Source: CADDZP01 sp035948135 (GTDB lineage: Bacteria; Actinomycetota; Acidimicrobiia; Acidimicrobiales; AC-14). From it: a stretch of 64,000 bases of DNA. The translations under genes were made by a program, and so were the position numbers. The notes under the pieces are model-generated. The model worked only from the letters and a program-made list of their open reading frames with translations. It was not told where the DNA came from and ran no database searches. Where the stretch lies: contig DASZJL010000051.1 of NCBI GenBank assembly GCA_035948135.1, forward strand, positions 27,392 to 91,391, given 5' to 3'. This document shows, piece by piece, positions 13,578 to 22,793 of this stretch (positions are counted from its first letter, which is position 1; every line of letters starts with the position of its first letter).

Positions 13578-16535
13578 CTACCGAAGGTCGTCAACGGCCG
13601 CCTGACCGCTCGGACAGAAGGCCACGAAGTCGCACCGCCGGCACCACGGCCCGGCGGCTGTGGGGTAGCGGCCCAGGGTGAGGCCGTCGAGGGCGCGGCC
13701 CAGGCGGCCCCGCACCTCGCCGAGGAGCTCGGCGTCCCAGTCGACGGCGTCGATCTCGGCCGGCCCCTCGGTCCGCAGGTAGCAGTAGGTGGTGCGCAGG
13801 ACGCCGGGATCGACGCTCCACGTGTCGACGGCGGCCATGCCGTACAGGTCGAGCTGGGTGCGAGCCGAGGCGTCGCCCGGATCGGGCCGGCTCCCGGTCT
13901 TGAAGTCGACCAGCTCGGTGCGGCCGTCGCGCTCGTACACGGCATCGATCCGTCCCCGCACCATGCGGCCGCCGACGACCACCACGAACGGCGCCTCGAC
14001 GCGCACCGGGTCGAGGTCGGCGTACGGGCTCTCGAGGAACGACCGCTGCAGTGCCGTACGCACGTCGACACCGGTGGGGACGGCATCGGGGTCAAGGTCG
14101 ACATCGGCCTCGGGCTCGAGCAGTGCGAGCTGGCGGCCGGCTCGCTGCTCGATCCAGCGATGGACCTCGGTGCCGAGGCGGGCGGCGGCCGAGGACTGCC
14201 GAGGCAGCGGGCGGACGACCGACCAGTAGAACTGCTTGGGGCAGCGGGCGTAGGACACCAGGCTCGTTACCGACAAGGCGGTGGGTGCCGTGCGGGCGGG
14301 CGCGGCCGGCGGCAGTTCATCGTCGCGGAGAAGACGCGGTTCGTCGGTTGCCACGGCCCGCCGAGCGTACCGACGGAGCGCGGCCTCTCGGTTCCGTTCC
14401 TTGGCGGCCACATCAGGGTCGACGGTGGGCGGGTCGTGGTGGAAGCGCTCGGTGACGAGGTCGGGGTGGCGGAGGAGGAACTCGTAGAAGATCGAGGGAC
14501 CTTGGGGCTCGGCCGGCCCCGGGTACCACTGGGCTGCCGAACACACCAGGCGCTCCTGGGCCCTGGTGCAGGCCACATAGAACAGGCGCCACTCCTCGGC
14601 CAACTTGCGGGCGGAGAAGATCTCGCCGATCACCTTGTCGGACTTCACGTCGCGCCAATCGGGGATCCCGAGGTCGTCCTCCTGCAGCCACCACGGGAGG
14701 GCAGCCCCACTGGTGAGGGGGTTCTCACCGCCCCGCTGCTGGTCGGGGAAGATCCGCGACAGGCGCTTGCCGGCCAGGCCGGGCACGTAGACGCACGGGT
14801 ACTCGAGGCCCTTGGCCTGGTGGATGGTCATGACCTTGACGGCGTCGACGTCGGAGGGGTGGGCCTCGGCCACGTCCTCCTCGGACTCGTCGATCAGGCG
14901 CAGGTGCTCGAGGAACGCGGGAAGGCCGGGGTCGCCCTCGACGGGGGCGAAGCGCTCCGCCAGGTCGAGAAACCGCAGCAGGTTCTGGCGTCCGCGCTCG
15001 CCGGCCGCCTGCCAGAGGCCGGTGCGCTGGACGATCGTTTCGGCCAGGTCGAGTACCGGCAGCCGGGCCGCGAGGGCTGCGAGGCGCCGGCGCTCGTCGG
15101 CGAAGTCCATGATGCGCCGCCGGCCCTCGTACGAAAGCCCGACAACGGCGTCGAGATCGGGCAGGCCTTCGGCCAGCACGGCCTCGCGTCCACCCTCGTC
15201 GCGCACGTGGCGGGCGACGGCGGCCAGGTCGTGGGGGCCGACCCGGAACCGTGGGCCCTCGAGCAGGCGGAGGAGGGCGACCGAGGCCGAGGCGTCGGCC
15301 ACCACCTCGAGCCATGCCACCAGGTCGACGATCTCGGGACGCACCATCAGGCCACTGGCGCCGACCACCTCGACCGGGATGTCGCGCTCCTCGAGGGCGG
15401 CGACGATGGCGGGGATCAGCCGGCGCTTGCGACACAGCACGGCACTGTCGCCCCACGAGCGGCGGCTGGAAGCGATGTCGTCGGCGATGGTGGCGGCCTC
15501 CTCCGCGTCGTCGGCGGCCAGGAAGCACTCGATGACGGTGTCGGGCACGCCGGGCGCGGGCCGAAGCTCCTTGGTGAGGGCGTCGTCGACCTCGGCCTGG
15601 ATGAGATTGGCCAGGCGGGTGAGGCGCTCGCCGAAGCGGAACGTGGTCTGCAGCGGGAGCTCGGCGGCGGGTGGAAAGTGCTCGCCGAAGCGCTGCACGT
15701 TGACCAGGTGGGCACCGCGGAAGGCGTAGATCGACTGCATGTCGTCGCCGACAGCCGTGACCGCGGAGCCCGACGGATAGATGAGCTGCAGCAACCGGCG
15801 CTGGGCGAAGTTGGTGTCCTGGTACTCGTCGAGGAGCACGATCGGGTGCTGCTGGCGGGCGGCGTTGGCCACGTCGGGGTTGTCCTGCATGAGTCGCACC
15901 GCAAGGCGGATCTGGTCGCCGTAGTCGATCAGGTCGTGCTCGCGCTTGCGTTGTTCGTAGGCCTCGACGACCCGGGCCAGCTCCTGGCGCTCGACGGCCT
16001 TGTCGGCCATCTTCCACCGGCCCTCCTTGATGATCAGCTCGCAGTCGGCCGCGATCTCGTCCGCCGTGCGCAGGTGGTCGGCGCAGCGCGAGGCGAGGGC
16101 CAGGGCGTCGTCGAGGAGGATGCGCGGCGACAGCGTCTTGCGCCGGTCGAAGCGCAGGTCGTCGAACACGCTGTAGAGGAGCTGCCACGCCTGGGCCCGG
16201 TTGAGGAGCGTGGTGCCCGGCGCCAGGTCGAGCTCGAGGGCGTGGTCGGCGATCACCATCTGGCCGAAGGAGTGATAGGTGGCGACGGTGACGTCGGCGT
16301 CGGCCCCGAGGCGCTGCCGCACCTTCTCCTTGAGGTTGAAGGCGGCCTTGTTGGTGAAGGTGAGGGCCAGGATCTCGTCGGCCGTCGCCCGGCCGTCCTG
16401 CACGAGCCAGAGGATGCGCTCGGCCATCACCGACGTCTTGCCGGCGCCCGCCCCGGCCACGATGAAGAGCGGCGTCAGTGGGTGGGTGATGGCCTCCAGC
16501 TGTTCTGGCGTGGGCGTGAACGGGCGCTCAGACAT
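13578..16535 (-). CDS. adnB: AdnB-like UvrD-family helicase with RecB-type Fe-S nuclease domain
   Basis: 985 residues. All superfamily 1A motor motifs are intact: Walker A AGAGAGKTSVMAERIL, motif Ia LTFTNKAA, motif II LLDEYQDTN, motif III VGDDMQSIYAFRGA, motif V KVMTIHQAKGLEYPCVYV. The C-terminus is a PD-(D/E)XK nuclease (GRIDAVYERDGRTELVDFKTG) bracketed by an Fe-S staple: one Cys in YARCPKQFYW and three in WCRRCDFVAFC. AdnAB in mycobacteria resects double-strand breaks and AdnB is the lead motor, which fits these intact motifs. The gene overlaps the upstream adnA by 8 bases. Confidence 0.85.
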   Translation of the reverse strand: MSERPFTPTPEQLEAITHPLTPLFIVAGAGAGKTSVMAERILWLVQDGRATADEILALTFTNKAAFNLKEKVRQRLGADADVTVATYHSFGQMVIADHALELDLAPGTTLLNRAQAWQLLYSVFDDLRFDRRKTLSPRILLDDALALASRCADHLRTADEIAADCELIIKEGRWKMADKAVERQELARVVEAYEQRKREHDLIDYGDQIRLAVRLMQDNPDVANAARQQHPIVLLDEYQDTNFAQRRLLQLIYPSGSAVTAVGDDMQSIYAFRGAHLVNVQRFGEHFPPAAELPLQTTFRFGERLTRLANLIQAEVDDALTKELRPAPGVPDTVIECFLAADDAEEAATIADDIASSRRSWGDSAVLCRKRRLIPAIVAALEERDIPVEVVGASGLMVRPEIVDLVAWLEVVADASASVALLRLLEGPRFRVGPHDLAAVARHVRDEGGREAVLAEGLPDLDAVVGLSYEGRRRIMDFADERRRLAALAARLPVLDLAETIVQRTGLWQAAGERGRQNLLRFLDLAERFAPVEGDPGLPAFLEHLRLIDESEEDVAEAHPSDVDAVKVMTIHQAKGLEYPCVYVPGLAGKRLSRIFPDQQRGGENPLTSGAALPWWLQEDDLGIPDWRDVKSDKVIGEIFSARKLAEEWRLFYVACTRAQERLVCSAAQWYPGPAEPQGPSIFYEFLLRHPDLVTERFHHDPPTVDPDVAAKERNREAALRRYARRAVATDEPRLLRDDELPPAAPARTAPTALSVTSLVSYARCPKQFYWSVVRPLPRQSSAAARLGTEVHRWIEQRAGRQLALLEPEADVDLDPDAVPTGVDVRTALQRSFLESPYADLDPVRVEAPFVVVVGGRMVRGRIDAVYERDGRTELVDFKTGSRPDPGDASARTQLDLYGMAAVDTWSVDPGVLRTTYCYLRTEGPAEIDAVDWDAELLGEVRGRLGRALDGLTLGRYPTAAGPWCRRCDFVAFCPSGQAAVDDLR

Positions 16536-19134
16536 CGGGCGCCGTCTCTCGGCCCGCGGCCTGGATCGGGCACAGGCGGTGGAACGCGCACACCCGGCAG
16601 TTGGCGTGTACCGACGGGTCGAAGTCCTCGGCCAGGATGCGGTCGGCGACGGCGAGCACGCGCGCCTCGGTGGTGGCCTCGTGGTCGGCGGTCACGCGCT
16701 GGCTGCGCACCTTCATGCTGCGAAGGAACATGAGGTCGAGATCGGTCGCCGGGCCATACGCGGCCAGGTCGGGGTCGCGGCCCGCGGCCAGGTGATACAC
16801 CGCGAGCTGCAGGTTGTCGGGCATCTCGGCGTCGGGCGTCTCCCGGCTGCTCGTCTTGTAGTCGATGATCCTGAGGCCGCCGTCGCTGCGGTCGATCCTG
16901 TCGATGCTGCCGGTGATCCGATGCGGCCCCACGTCGACCTCGAACTTGCGCTCGACGGCGACCACGTCGGGCCGGGTGAGCGAGCCTTCCTGGTCCCACC
17001 AGCGGTCGAGCATGTCGAAGAAGTCACGGCGGGCTTCCTCGACCTGAGGCCGGTAGCGGGCCAGATCGTCGCGCCACATTCGCTCGCCCAGGGAGCGCAG
17101 GCCGTCGAGGCTGTAGTCGACGTCGTCGCCGTCGGGGTCGAGGAAGGCGGCCAGCACCTTGTGCACCAGCGTGCCGAGCTCGGCGTACACGTTGGAGTCG
17201 GCGCGCACGCGCAGCACGTACTCGTAGAAGTAGCGGAGGGGACAGTCCTCGTAGGTCTCGAGCTGGCTGGCCGACAGCAGCAAGGTGTGGTCGGGGTACA
17301 GAGCCGGGCCGCCGTCGGTGGGCGCGCGCATGAGCGGCGGGCCGCCCGGTGCGAGTGGGACGGTGGCCGGCTTTACCGGCCAGTCGCCGACGAACCGGCT
17401 CTCGAGCACGCCGGGCTCGGGCGCGGCGGTGGCCACGAGGGTGGTGGTGGCCCGCGTGCTGGCCACCTCGCAGAACAGGCGGCGCTCCTCGGCGAGCGAC
17501 GCCCGCCGTCGTTCGGCCGCGGTGGGCGCTGACTGGCCGGCGAGAACGGCGGGGTCGAACACCGGCGCGTGGCCGTCGATAGCGGGAAGCTCGCCCTCGA
17601 CGACGCCGGCGATGACGACCGTGTGCCACTGCCGGCCGGCGGCCGCGGCGACCGACGTGACCGTGACGGCGTCGGTCTCGGGCCGCCTCGTGCGCCACCG
17701 CTCGCCACCGCCGTCGAGCGACGCCAGCCACTCCCCAGCCCGGAGAGCGGGGTTGCGGTCGACTTGCCGGGTGAGCCCCTCGTGGAAAGCCACGAAGGCG
17801 TCGATGGCCCGGTCGTCGGCGGGGTCGTTGCTGGCGAGGAGCAGGGGGCCAAGGGCGCGCTCCCACACCAGGAAGACGAGGGCGGCCGGGTCGGCCGAGA
17901 CCAGGTTCCGCTGGAGCTCGTCGCGAAGGTCGGTGAGGCGTTGCAGGCGAGGATCGTCGGTGACGTCGGGCGCACCGGCGGCGAGCTGGCGGCGGAAGGC
18001 GCGGACCTCGACGGGATCGAGGCCCGAGAGCGGCGACGCCAGCAGGCGGCCGAGGGCTGCATTGTCATTTTCGACGGCAGCGTCACCGAGCGCCCAGCGG
18101 AGCATGTCTTCGGCCGCGGTGACGACCGGCTCGTCGTCGAGCGGGGCGTCGACCGCGGAGGCTGGAATGGCGTGCCGGGCCAGCGCCCGGGTGATGGCGC
18201 GCGCCCGACGCCTGGGGTGGCGCACCAGCACCGCCATGTCGGACCAGCGGGCGCCGGCCTCGCGCGCCGCGAGGAGCTCGGCCGCGACAACCTCGGGCTC
18301 GATCGACGGATGGCCGCACCGCACGAGCTCCGGTTGCGACGGCGTGCGGAACGTCTGCGTCAGCACGACCTCGGCTCCGGGCAGGGCGGCGAAGTGCCGC
18401 GGCGCGGCGCCGCCGCGGCTCCCGATGGCGGCGTCGGGGTTGGCGGCGACACACAACGACGCGGCCGATGCGGCGAGGGCCTCGAGGAGGCGGGCCGTGG
18501 CCGCAGTGGCCGTCTCGAAGTCGTCGACCAGCACGTGCTCGTAGGGCGGCGGCGTCTCGGTGACCGCTTGCGCGGCGCGCGCCATGAGGCCGGGGCCGTC
18601 GGTCGCGTCGCGCGTCTCGAGCGCGGCGTGGTACTTGGCGGCGAAGGGTGTCAGCTCGCGCCAGGCGTCGTCGAGATCGTCGGCGTCAGCCGCAGGCTCG
18701 GTGCGCCAGCGGCTGAGCCCGTCGACGACCTCGTCGACGAACGCCGGGCGCCGCAGGAGGTGCCCCAGGGTGGGCCAGTTGCCGGGTTCTTCCTGGGCCA
18801 GCAAGTCGCGCACCAACGCCCGCTGCTCGGACCACGAGATGCGCCGGGGCCACGCCCCTCCGCGCGCCAGGACGTCGAATGCGACCCCGCCGAAGGTGGC
18901 GATGGGAAGGGCGTCGAACCCGCCCGCGAGCTCGGGGAGCACCGCGTCGCGCACGCCGGCCACGGCCTCGCGGCTGCGGCCGACGAAGAGGATCCTCGAC
19001 GGCGGGACCTCACGGGCGAGGCGCAGGTAGCGGGCGACGAGGGCCGTGGTCTTGCCCGTACCCGCCCGGCCGCGGACGCGCAACGGGCCCGTTCCGTGCT
19101 CGACGACCAGCCGCTGCTCGGCGCTCAGCTCCAC
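16528..19134 (-). CDS. adnA: AdnA-like helicase-nuclease subunit with degenerate motor
   Basis: 868 residues, first gene of the adnA-adnB pair. Walker A (RGRAGTGKTTALVARYL) is kept, but motif II reads VLVDDFETATA instead of DEYQDTN and the motif III region (VAANPDAAIGSRGGA) lacks the usual GDxxQSIY. The C-terminal nuclease looks active: GSIDRIDRSDGGLRIIDYKTS, with an Fe-S staple made of the Cys in YEDCPLRYFY and CRVCAFHRLC. This matches mycobacterial AdnA, whose motor is vestigial while its nuclease cuts one strand. GTG start; on its strand TACGTT ends 7 bases upstream. Confidence 0.82.
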   Translation of the reverse strand: MELSAEQRLVVEHGTGPLRVRGRAGTGKTTALVARYLRLAREVPPSRILFVGRSREAVAGVRDAVLPELAGGFDALPIATFGGVAFDVLARGGAWPRRISWSEQRALVRDLLAQEEPGNWPTLGHLLRRPAFVDEVVDGLSRWRTEPAADADDLDDAWRELTPFAAKYHAALETRDATDGPGLMARAAQAVTETPPPYEHVLVDDFETATAATARLLEALAASAASLCVAANPDAAIGSRGGAAPRHFAALPGAEVVLTQTFRTPSQPELVRCGHPSIEPEVVAAELLAAREAGARWSDMAVLVRHPRRRARAITRALARHAIPASAVDAPLDDEPVVTAAEDMLRWALGDAAVENDNAALGRLLASPLSGLDPVEVRAFRRQLAAGAPDVTDDPRLQRLTDLRDELQRNLVSADPAALVFLVWERALGPLLLASNDPADDRAIDAFVAFHEGLTRQVDRNPALRAGEWLASLDGGGERWRTRRPETDAVTVTSVAAAAGRQWHTVVIAGVVEGELPAIDGHAPVFDPAVLAGQSAPTAAERRRASLAEERRLFCEVASTRATTTLVATAAPEPGVLESRFVGDWPVKPATVPLAPGGPPLMRAPTDGGPALYPDHTLLLSASQLETYEDCPLRYFYEYVLRVRADSNVYAELGTLVHKVLAAFLDPDGDDVDYSLDGLRSLGERMWRDDLARYRPQVEEARRDFFDMLDRWWDQEGSLTRPDVVAVERKFEVDVGPHRITGSIDRIDRSDGGLRIIDYKTSSRETPDAEMPDNLQLAVYHLAAGRDPDLAAYGPATDLDLMFLRSMKVRSQRVTADHEATTEARVLAVADRILAEDFDPSVHANCRVCAFHRLCPIQAAGRETAPDV

Positions 19135-19141
19135 CCCTCGG

Positions 19142-19147
19142 AACGTA
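19142..19147 (-). promoter_or_regulatory. -10 hexamer TACGTT (minus strand) of the adnAB operon
   Basis: On the minus strand TACGTT ends 7 bases before the GTG of adnA at 19134. The recombination operon is therefore probably leaderless. Confidence 0.5.
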
Positions 19148-19180
19148 CTCCCGGGGTGTGACAGCGAGGTGCGAGTGGCC

Positions 19181-19945
19181 CTACGCCTCCACCCATTGGC
19201 CGCGCTCGGTCAGCACCTCTTTCAGGATCGTGGGACGGTCGGTCATGATCCCGTCGACGCCCAGGTCCAGGAGGCGCTCCATCTGCGACCGCTCGTCGAT
19301 GGTCCACACGTGGACCGGCAGGTGGCGGCGGTGGGCGGTGTCGACGAAGCGCTGGTCGACCAGCACGCGCTTGCCGATGTGGGTCGGCACTTGTACGCAC
19401 CCACCGGCGAAGCGGCCGGTGCGGGCGCCGTAGCTGGCCACGCGCATTCGGGTGATGCCCGCCGGCCCGAGGGCGGTGCACACGCGCCCGCCGCTCAGTT
19501 TTCGGACGCGGCTCAGGCGGCGGTCGGAAAAGGCTGCGACGCACACCCGGTCGAACGCGTTGCACCTGCCCAACGTCTCGACCAGCGGGCCGACGGCGGC
19601 GTCGTGCTTGGGGTCGATATTGACGCGCACCGCCGGCCATGCGCCGAGCAGGTCCTCCAACCGCGGAATCGGCTCGCCGTCGACCCTCGCCTCTTTGATC
19701 ACCGACCAGGGCAGGTCGGCGACGACGCCCGTGCTGTCGGTGACCCGGTCGAGCACGTGGTCGTGGAATGCGAGCAGCACGCCGTCGGCGGTGAGGTGGG
19801 CGTCGGTCTCGAGGTAGCGGTAGCCGAGCTCAACCGCCCGCCCGAAGGCGGCCATGGTGTTCTCGGGCTTGTCGCTCGCCCCGCCCCGGTGGGCGAAGGG
19901 GATCGGATGGGGCCAGTCGAGGAACGGCCAGCTGGTCGGGGTCAA
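19181..19945 (-). CDS. Glycerophosphodiester phosphodiesterase
   Basis: 254 residues of the GDPD TIM barrel. IPFAHRGGASDKPENTMAAF is the N-terminal HRG...PENT motif, ETDAHLTADGVLLAFHDHVLDR gives the ExD metal site and the second catalytic His, and GIMTDRP closes the barrel. It hydrolyses glycerophosphodiesters from deacylated phospholipids to glycerol-3-phosphate and alcohol. No signal peptide, so it is cytosolic. I chose TTG 19945, which overlaps the amidohydrolase stop by 4 bases; an upstream ATG would add an Arg/Pro-rich run that looks non-coding. Confidence 0.85.
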   Translation of the reverse strand: MTPTSWPFLDWPHPIPFAHRGGASDKPENTMAAFGRAVELGYRYLETDAHLTADGVLLAFHDHVLDRVTDSTGVVADLPWSVIKEARVDGEPIPRLEDLLGAWPAVRVNIDPKHDAAVGPLVETLGRCNAFDRVCVAAFSDRRLSRVRKLSGGRVCTALGPAGITRMRVASYGARTGRFAGGCVQVPTHIGKRVLVDQRFVDTAHRRHLPVHVWTIDERSQMERLLDLGVDGIMTDRPTILKEVLTERGQWVEA

Positions 19946-21108
19946 ACGGCGACGCCGACGCCGTCCAGGGCGTGGCCCATGAGGTCGACGAAGTTGTCGC
20001 AATAGAAGGCCTGCTTCGCTGACTCGCTCGCGCTCTCGAGGCTGCGCTCGAAGCGGCCGAGGGGATTGCGTCCCCCTTCGACGTGGGGGTAGTCCGACGA
20101 GAACAGGCAGATCTCCTCACCGGTGTTCTCGACGATCCAGCCTGCGTCCTCGTGGGGGTAGGGCGTGACCCGGATCTGGCGGTGCACGTACTCACTGGGC
20201 TTCAGCTCGAGCTTCTGCAGCCGCTCCTCGTTCTTGCGGAAGGCGTCGGCGGCCGAGTCCATGTTGCGCATCCACCCCGGCACCCATGACGCGCCCAGCT
20301 CGATGGCGCCGACCTTGAGGTCGGGGAAGCGATCGAGCACGCCGTCGATGATCATGACCGCGAGGGTCTGCATCGGCGGGTAGCAGATCGCCATGTAGTC
20401 GACGGAGCGGAAGTTGCCGTCGCCGCCGTGGAAGTCGGGCACGGGCGGCAGCCCGTTCTCGAAGAAGGCGGGGTCGAGCAGCCGGCCGCCGCCGCCGACG
20501 TGCAGAACGATGGGGATGCCGGCTTCCTGGGCTTGGCCCCACACCGGGTCGAGGGCGATGTGACTCGGGGAGTGGCCCCTCGGGCACGCCGACGCGATCA
20601 GCAGCGCTTTGCATCCCATGGCCAAGGCCTCACCGGCCATCGCCGACGCCCGTTCGAAGTCGGCGAGCGGGACGTACCCCACCGGCAGCAGGCGCGGGTC
20701 GACCGAACAGAAGTCGACCACAGCCCGGTTGTGGGCCCGAGCGATGCCATACGCAAAGTCGAGGTCGTCGCCGTGTTCGGCGGCGTGCAGCTCCTGCATG
20801 TGGGAGCTATTGAAGATCAGCTGCGACTTGAACCCGAGGAGGTCGAGGGCCTGGGAGCGGTCCTCCTTCAGGAACGATCCCGTGGCCCAGTAGTTCTTGC
20901 GAAGCCAGATTTCTTCGGCGTCCTTGGCCCGGTACTCGGGGTCGGCGTGCTTCTGGCGGGCGTCGTCGAGGAACTTCCGGTGCGCCGCCCAGTTCTTGTC
21001 GTAGTAGGCCTCGAGCGTCGGCTTGATGCCGGGATCCGCGTAGGGGAGCAGCCAGTCCGGGGGCTCCACGATGTGGGCGTCGGCGTCGTGCATCTGGGTC
21101 GCCAGCAT
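19942..21108 (-). CDS. Amidohydrolase family protein (Amidohydrolase_2)
   Basis: 388 residues. MHDADAHIVEPPDWL is the N-terminal metal-binding segment (D-x-H), IPIVLHVGGGG the mid-barrel His strand and ICLFSSDYPHVEGGRNPLG the final SDYPH motif with the catalytic Asp. These proteins are decarboxylases or hydrolases of aromatic or lactone acids and occur in many copies in actinobacteria. The substrate is not assignable. ATG 21108 was preferred because TACGCT lies 6 bases upstream on the coding strand; ATG 21093 is possible. Confidence 0.82.
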   Translation of the reverse strand: MLATQMHDADAHIVEPPDWLLPYADPGIKPTLEAYYDKNWAAHRKFLDDARQKHADPEYRAKDAEEIWLRKNYWATGSFLKEDRSQALDLLGFKSQLIFNSSHMQELHAAEHGDDLDFAYGIARAHNRAVVDFCSVDPRLLPVGYVPLADFERASAMAGEALAMGCKALLIASACPRGHSPSHIALDPVWGQAQEAGIPIVLHVGGGGRLLDPAFFENGLPPVPDFHGGDGNFRSVDYMAICYPPMQTLAVMIIDGVLDRFPDLKVGAIELGASWVPGWMRNMDSAADAFRKNEERLQKLELKPSEYVHRQIRVTPYPHEDAGWIVENTGEEICLFSSDYPHVEGGRNPLGRFERSLESASESAKQAFYCDNFVDLMGHALDGVGVAV

Positions 21109-21114
21109 GGCCGA

Positions 21115-21120
21115 AGCGTA
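21115..21120 (-). promoter_or_regulatory. -10 hexamer TACGCT (minus strand) of the amidohydrolase gene
   Basis: On the minus strand TACGCT ends 6 bases before ATG 21108, inside the 20-base gap after the dienelactone hydrolase gene. Confidence 0.45.
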
Positions 21121-21128
21121 TGCCGCGG

Positions 21129-21854
21129 CTATTTGAGGTGCTGGTCGAACCAGGCGAGCATGCGCCGCCAAGCGTCGGCCGCCGCCCCGGGCACATAGGC
21201 GTCAGGGCTGACGTCGCGGTTGAAGCCATGGCCGGCGTCGGCATAGCGCACGACGTCGTGGTCGACGGGGGCGTCGTCGAGGGCGGCGCGCAGCTGTTCG
21301 ACGTCATCGATGGGGATCGACTGGTCCTCGTCGCCGAAGAAGCCGAGCCACGGCGTCTGCAGCGATCTGGCCTCGTCGACGAGCGCCGGAAACTGCGGGA
21401 AGCGGCCGTTGACGATGCCGCCGCCGTAGTAGCCGACGGCCGCGCCAATCGCCCGGCGGGCGGCGACGAGGAAAGTGACCCGTCCGCCGAAGCAGAAGCC
21501 GACAATGCCGATGCTGCTGTCGGCCCAGCCGGCGTCGTGCAGCAGAGAACGGGCGGCGTCCACGTCGATCAGGATCCCGTCGTCGGAGAGCCCGGCGTAC
21601 TTCTCCATCACCTTCTCGAAGTTGCCGTAGGGGACGGTGCCGCCGCCGGCCCGGTGGAAGAAGTGGGGCGCCACGGCGTGGTAGCCGCGCTCGGCCAGGC
21701 GGTCGGCCACCGACTCGATGTGCTCGTTGACGCCGAACGCCTCCTGCACGACGATCACGCCGCCCTTCGCCCGACTCGTCCCCTGGTCAGGCGCCGACTC
21801 GTAGACCTCCATGGGTCCGTCTGCGGTCTGGACCGTGAGGGTGCGTCCACTCAT
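21129..21854 (-). CDS. Dienelactone hydrolase family protein
   Basis: 241 residues, alpha/beta hydrolase fold. IVVQEAFGVNEHI carries the Glu that interacts with the nucleophile, IGIVGFCFGGRVT the cysteine nucleophile in a GxCxGG elbow, FFGDEDQSIP the Asp, and YADAGHGFNRD the His. The family opens dienelactones in aromatic degradation. Relatives act on other lactones and esters, so the substrate is open. It overlaps the LLM gene by 4 bases (ATGA), so the two are translationally coupled. Confidence 0.88.
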   Translation of the reverse strand: MSGRTLTVQTADGPMEVYESAPDQGTSRAKGGVIVVQEAFGVNEHIESVADRLAERGYHAVAPHFFHRAGGGTVPYGNFEKVMEKYAGLSDDGILIDVDAARSLLHDAGWADSSIGIVGFCFGGRVTFLVAARRAIGAAVGYYGGGIVNGRFPQFPALVDEARSLQTPWLGFFGDEDQSIPIDDVEQLRAALDDAPVDHDVVRYADAGHGFNRDVSPDAYVPGAAADAWRRMLAWFDQHLK

Positions 21855-22768
21855 GCTCGTACGTTTCCTCCTGTGTTGACGCCGATCGTTGCTGCTGCCC
21901 GCTCGAGGCCCTCGGGTTGCCACGGGGCTCGGAGGGCAATGTTGACCTGGTCGGCGCCGGCTTCGATGTAGCGCCCGACCTTGTCGCGCGCCTCCTCGTC
22001 GCTGCCGGTCAGGGCCGCGTCGCGGAAGAACTCGGCCAGCCCGTTGAACTGGGCGACGAGATCCTCGTGCTTCCACGCCAGCGCCACGTTGACGGCGCAG
22101 CGGATCTCGCCTGGGTCACGCCCGACCTCTTCGCAGTGCCGGTGGAGGACGGCGCGCTTGCGGGCGAACTCGTCGGGCGACACGAACGGCACGTTCCAGC
22201 CGTCGGCCCACTTGGCGACCGTGCGGAGCGTCTTTCGCTCCCCGCCGCCGCCGATCCAGATCGGAAGCCGCTGCTGGACCGGCCGGGGCTCGCACCTGGC
22301 ATCGCGCAGCTGGAAGTACTCGCCATCGAACGTCGTCGTGTCGTCGCGGAGCAGGCCGCGAGCGCACTGGGCGGCTTCGTCGAGCTGCGCCAGGCGCACG
22401 CCCGCCGACGGGAACGGGATGCCGTAGGCGTCGTACTCACCCTGGTGCCAGCCGGCGCCGAGGCCCAGGGCTGCCCGGCCTCCGGAGAGGTGGTCGATGG
22501 TGGCGATGGCGTTGGCTAGCACCGCCGGATGGCGATAGCCGACCGAGTACACGAGGCAGCCGCACGTCACCGTTGACGTCTCGCACGCCAGCGCGGCGTG
22601 GGCGGCCACCGCCTCGAAGCACTCGGCCCCGCCCGACGCGTCGGCCGCGTAGAAGTGGTCCCACACCGAGATCCATCCGAAGCCGAGACCCTCGGCGTGG
22701 TGCCACACGTCGACCAGATCGGCCATGGTGGAGTTCTGGAGCCCGGCGTGCACGCCGAAGACCGTCAC
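21851..22768 (-). CDS. LLM class F420-dependent oxidoreductase
   Basis: 305 residues from GTG 22768. VTVFGVHAGLQNSTMADL opens the barrel, HHAEGLGFGWISVWDHFY is the first helix/strand unit, and RAALGLGAGWHQGEYDAYGIPFP is the cofactor-binding motif shared with actinobacterial F420 enzymes. RLPIWIGGGGERKTLR and KWADGWNVPF follow as expected. Substrate unknown. It heads an operon with the dienelactone hydrolase, which hints at breakdown of a cyclic ester, but this is inference. The longer start at 22816 would run across the shared promoter and was rejected. Confidence 0.85.
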   Translation of the reverse strand: MTVFGVHAGLQNSTMADLVDVWHHAEGLGFGWISVWDHFYAADASGGAECFEAVAAHAALACETSTVTCGCLVYSVGYRHPAVLANAIATIDHLSGGRAALGLGAGWHQGEYDAYGIPFPSAGVRLAQLDEAAQCARGLLRDDTTTFDGEYFQLRDARCEPRPVQQRLPIWIGGGGERKTLRTVAKWADGWNVPFVSPDEFARKRAVLHRHCEEVGRDPGEIRCAVNVALAWKHEDLVAQFNGLAEFFRDAALTGSDEEARDKVGRYIEAGADQVNIALRAPWQPEGLERAAATIGVNTGGNVRA

Positions 22769-22776
22769 GCGTCCGG

Positions 22777-22786
22777 ACCCTAGTGT
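22777..22786. promoter_or_regulatory. Shared bidirectional -10 element (A-CCC-TA-GTG-T)
   Basis: The plus strand TAGTGT ends 7 bases before GTG 22794. The minus strand TAGGGT ends 8 bases before GTG 22768. The central TA is common to both hexamers. Confidence 0.65.
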
Positions 22787-22793
22787 GCGCTCT

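Noticed and set aside
13575..16733. A 1052-codon open frame on the plus strand opposite adnB.
   Set aside because: It mirrors adnB almost exactly, is Val/Gly/His-rich with no recognisable domain, and is the usual antisense shadow of GC-rich third-position bias.
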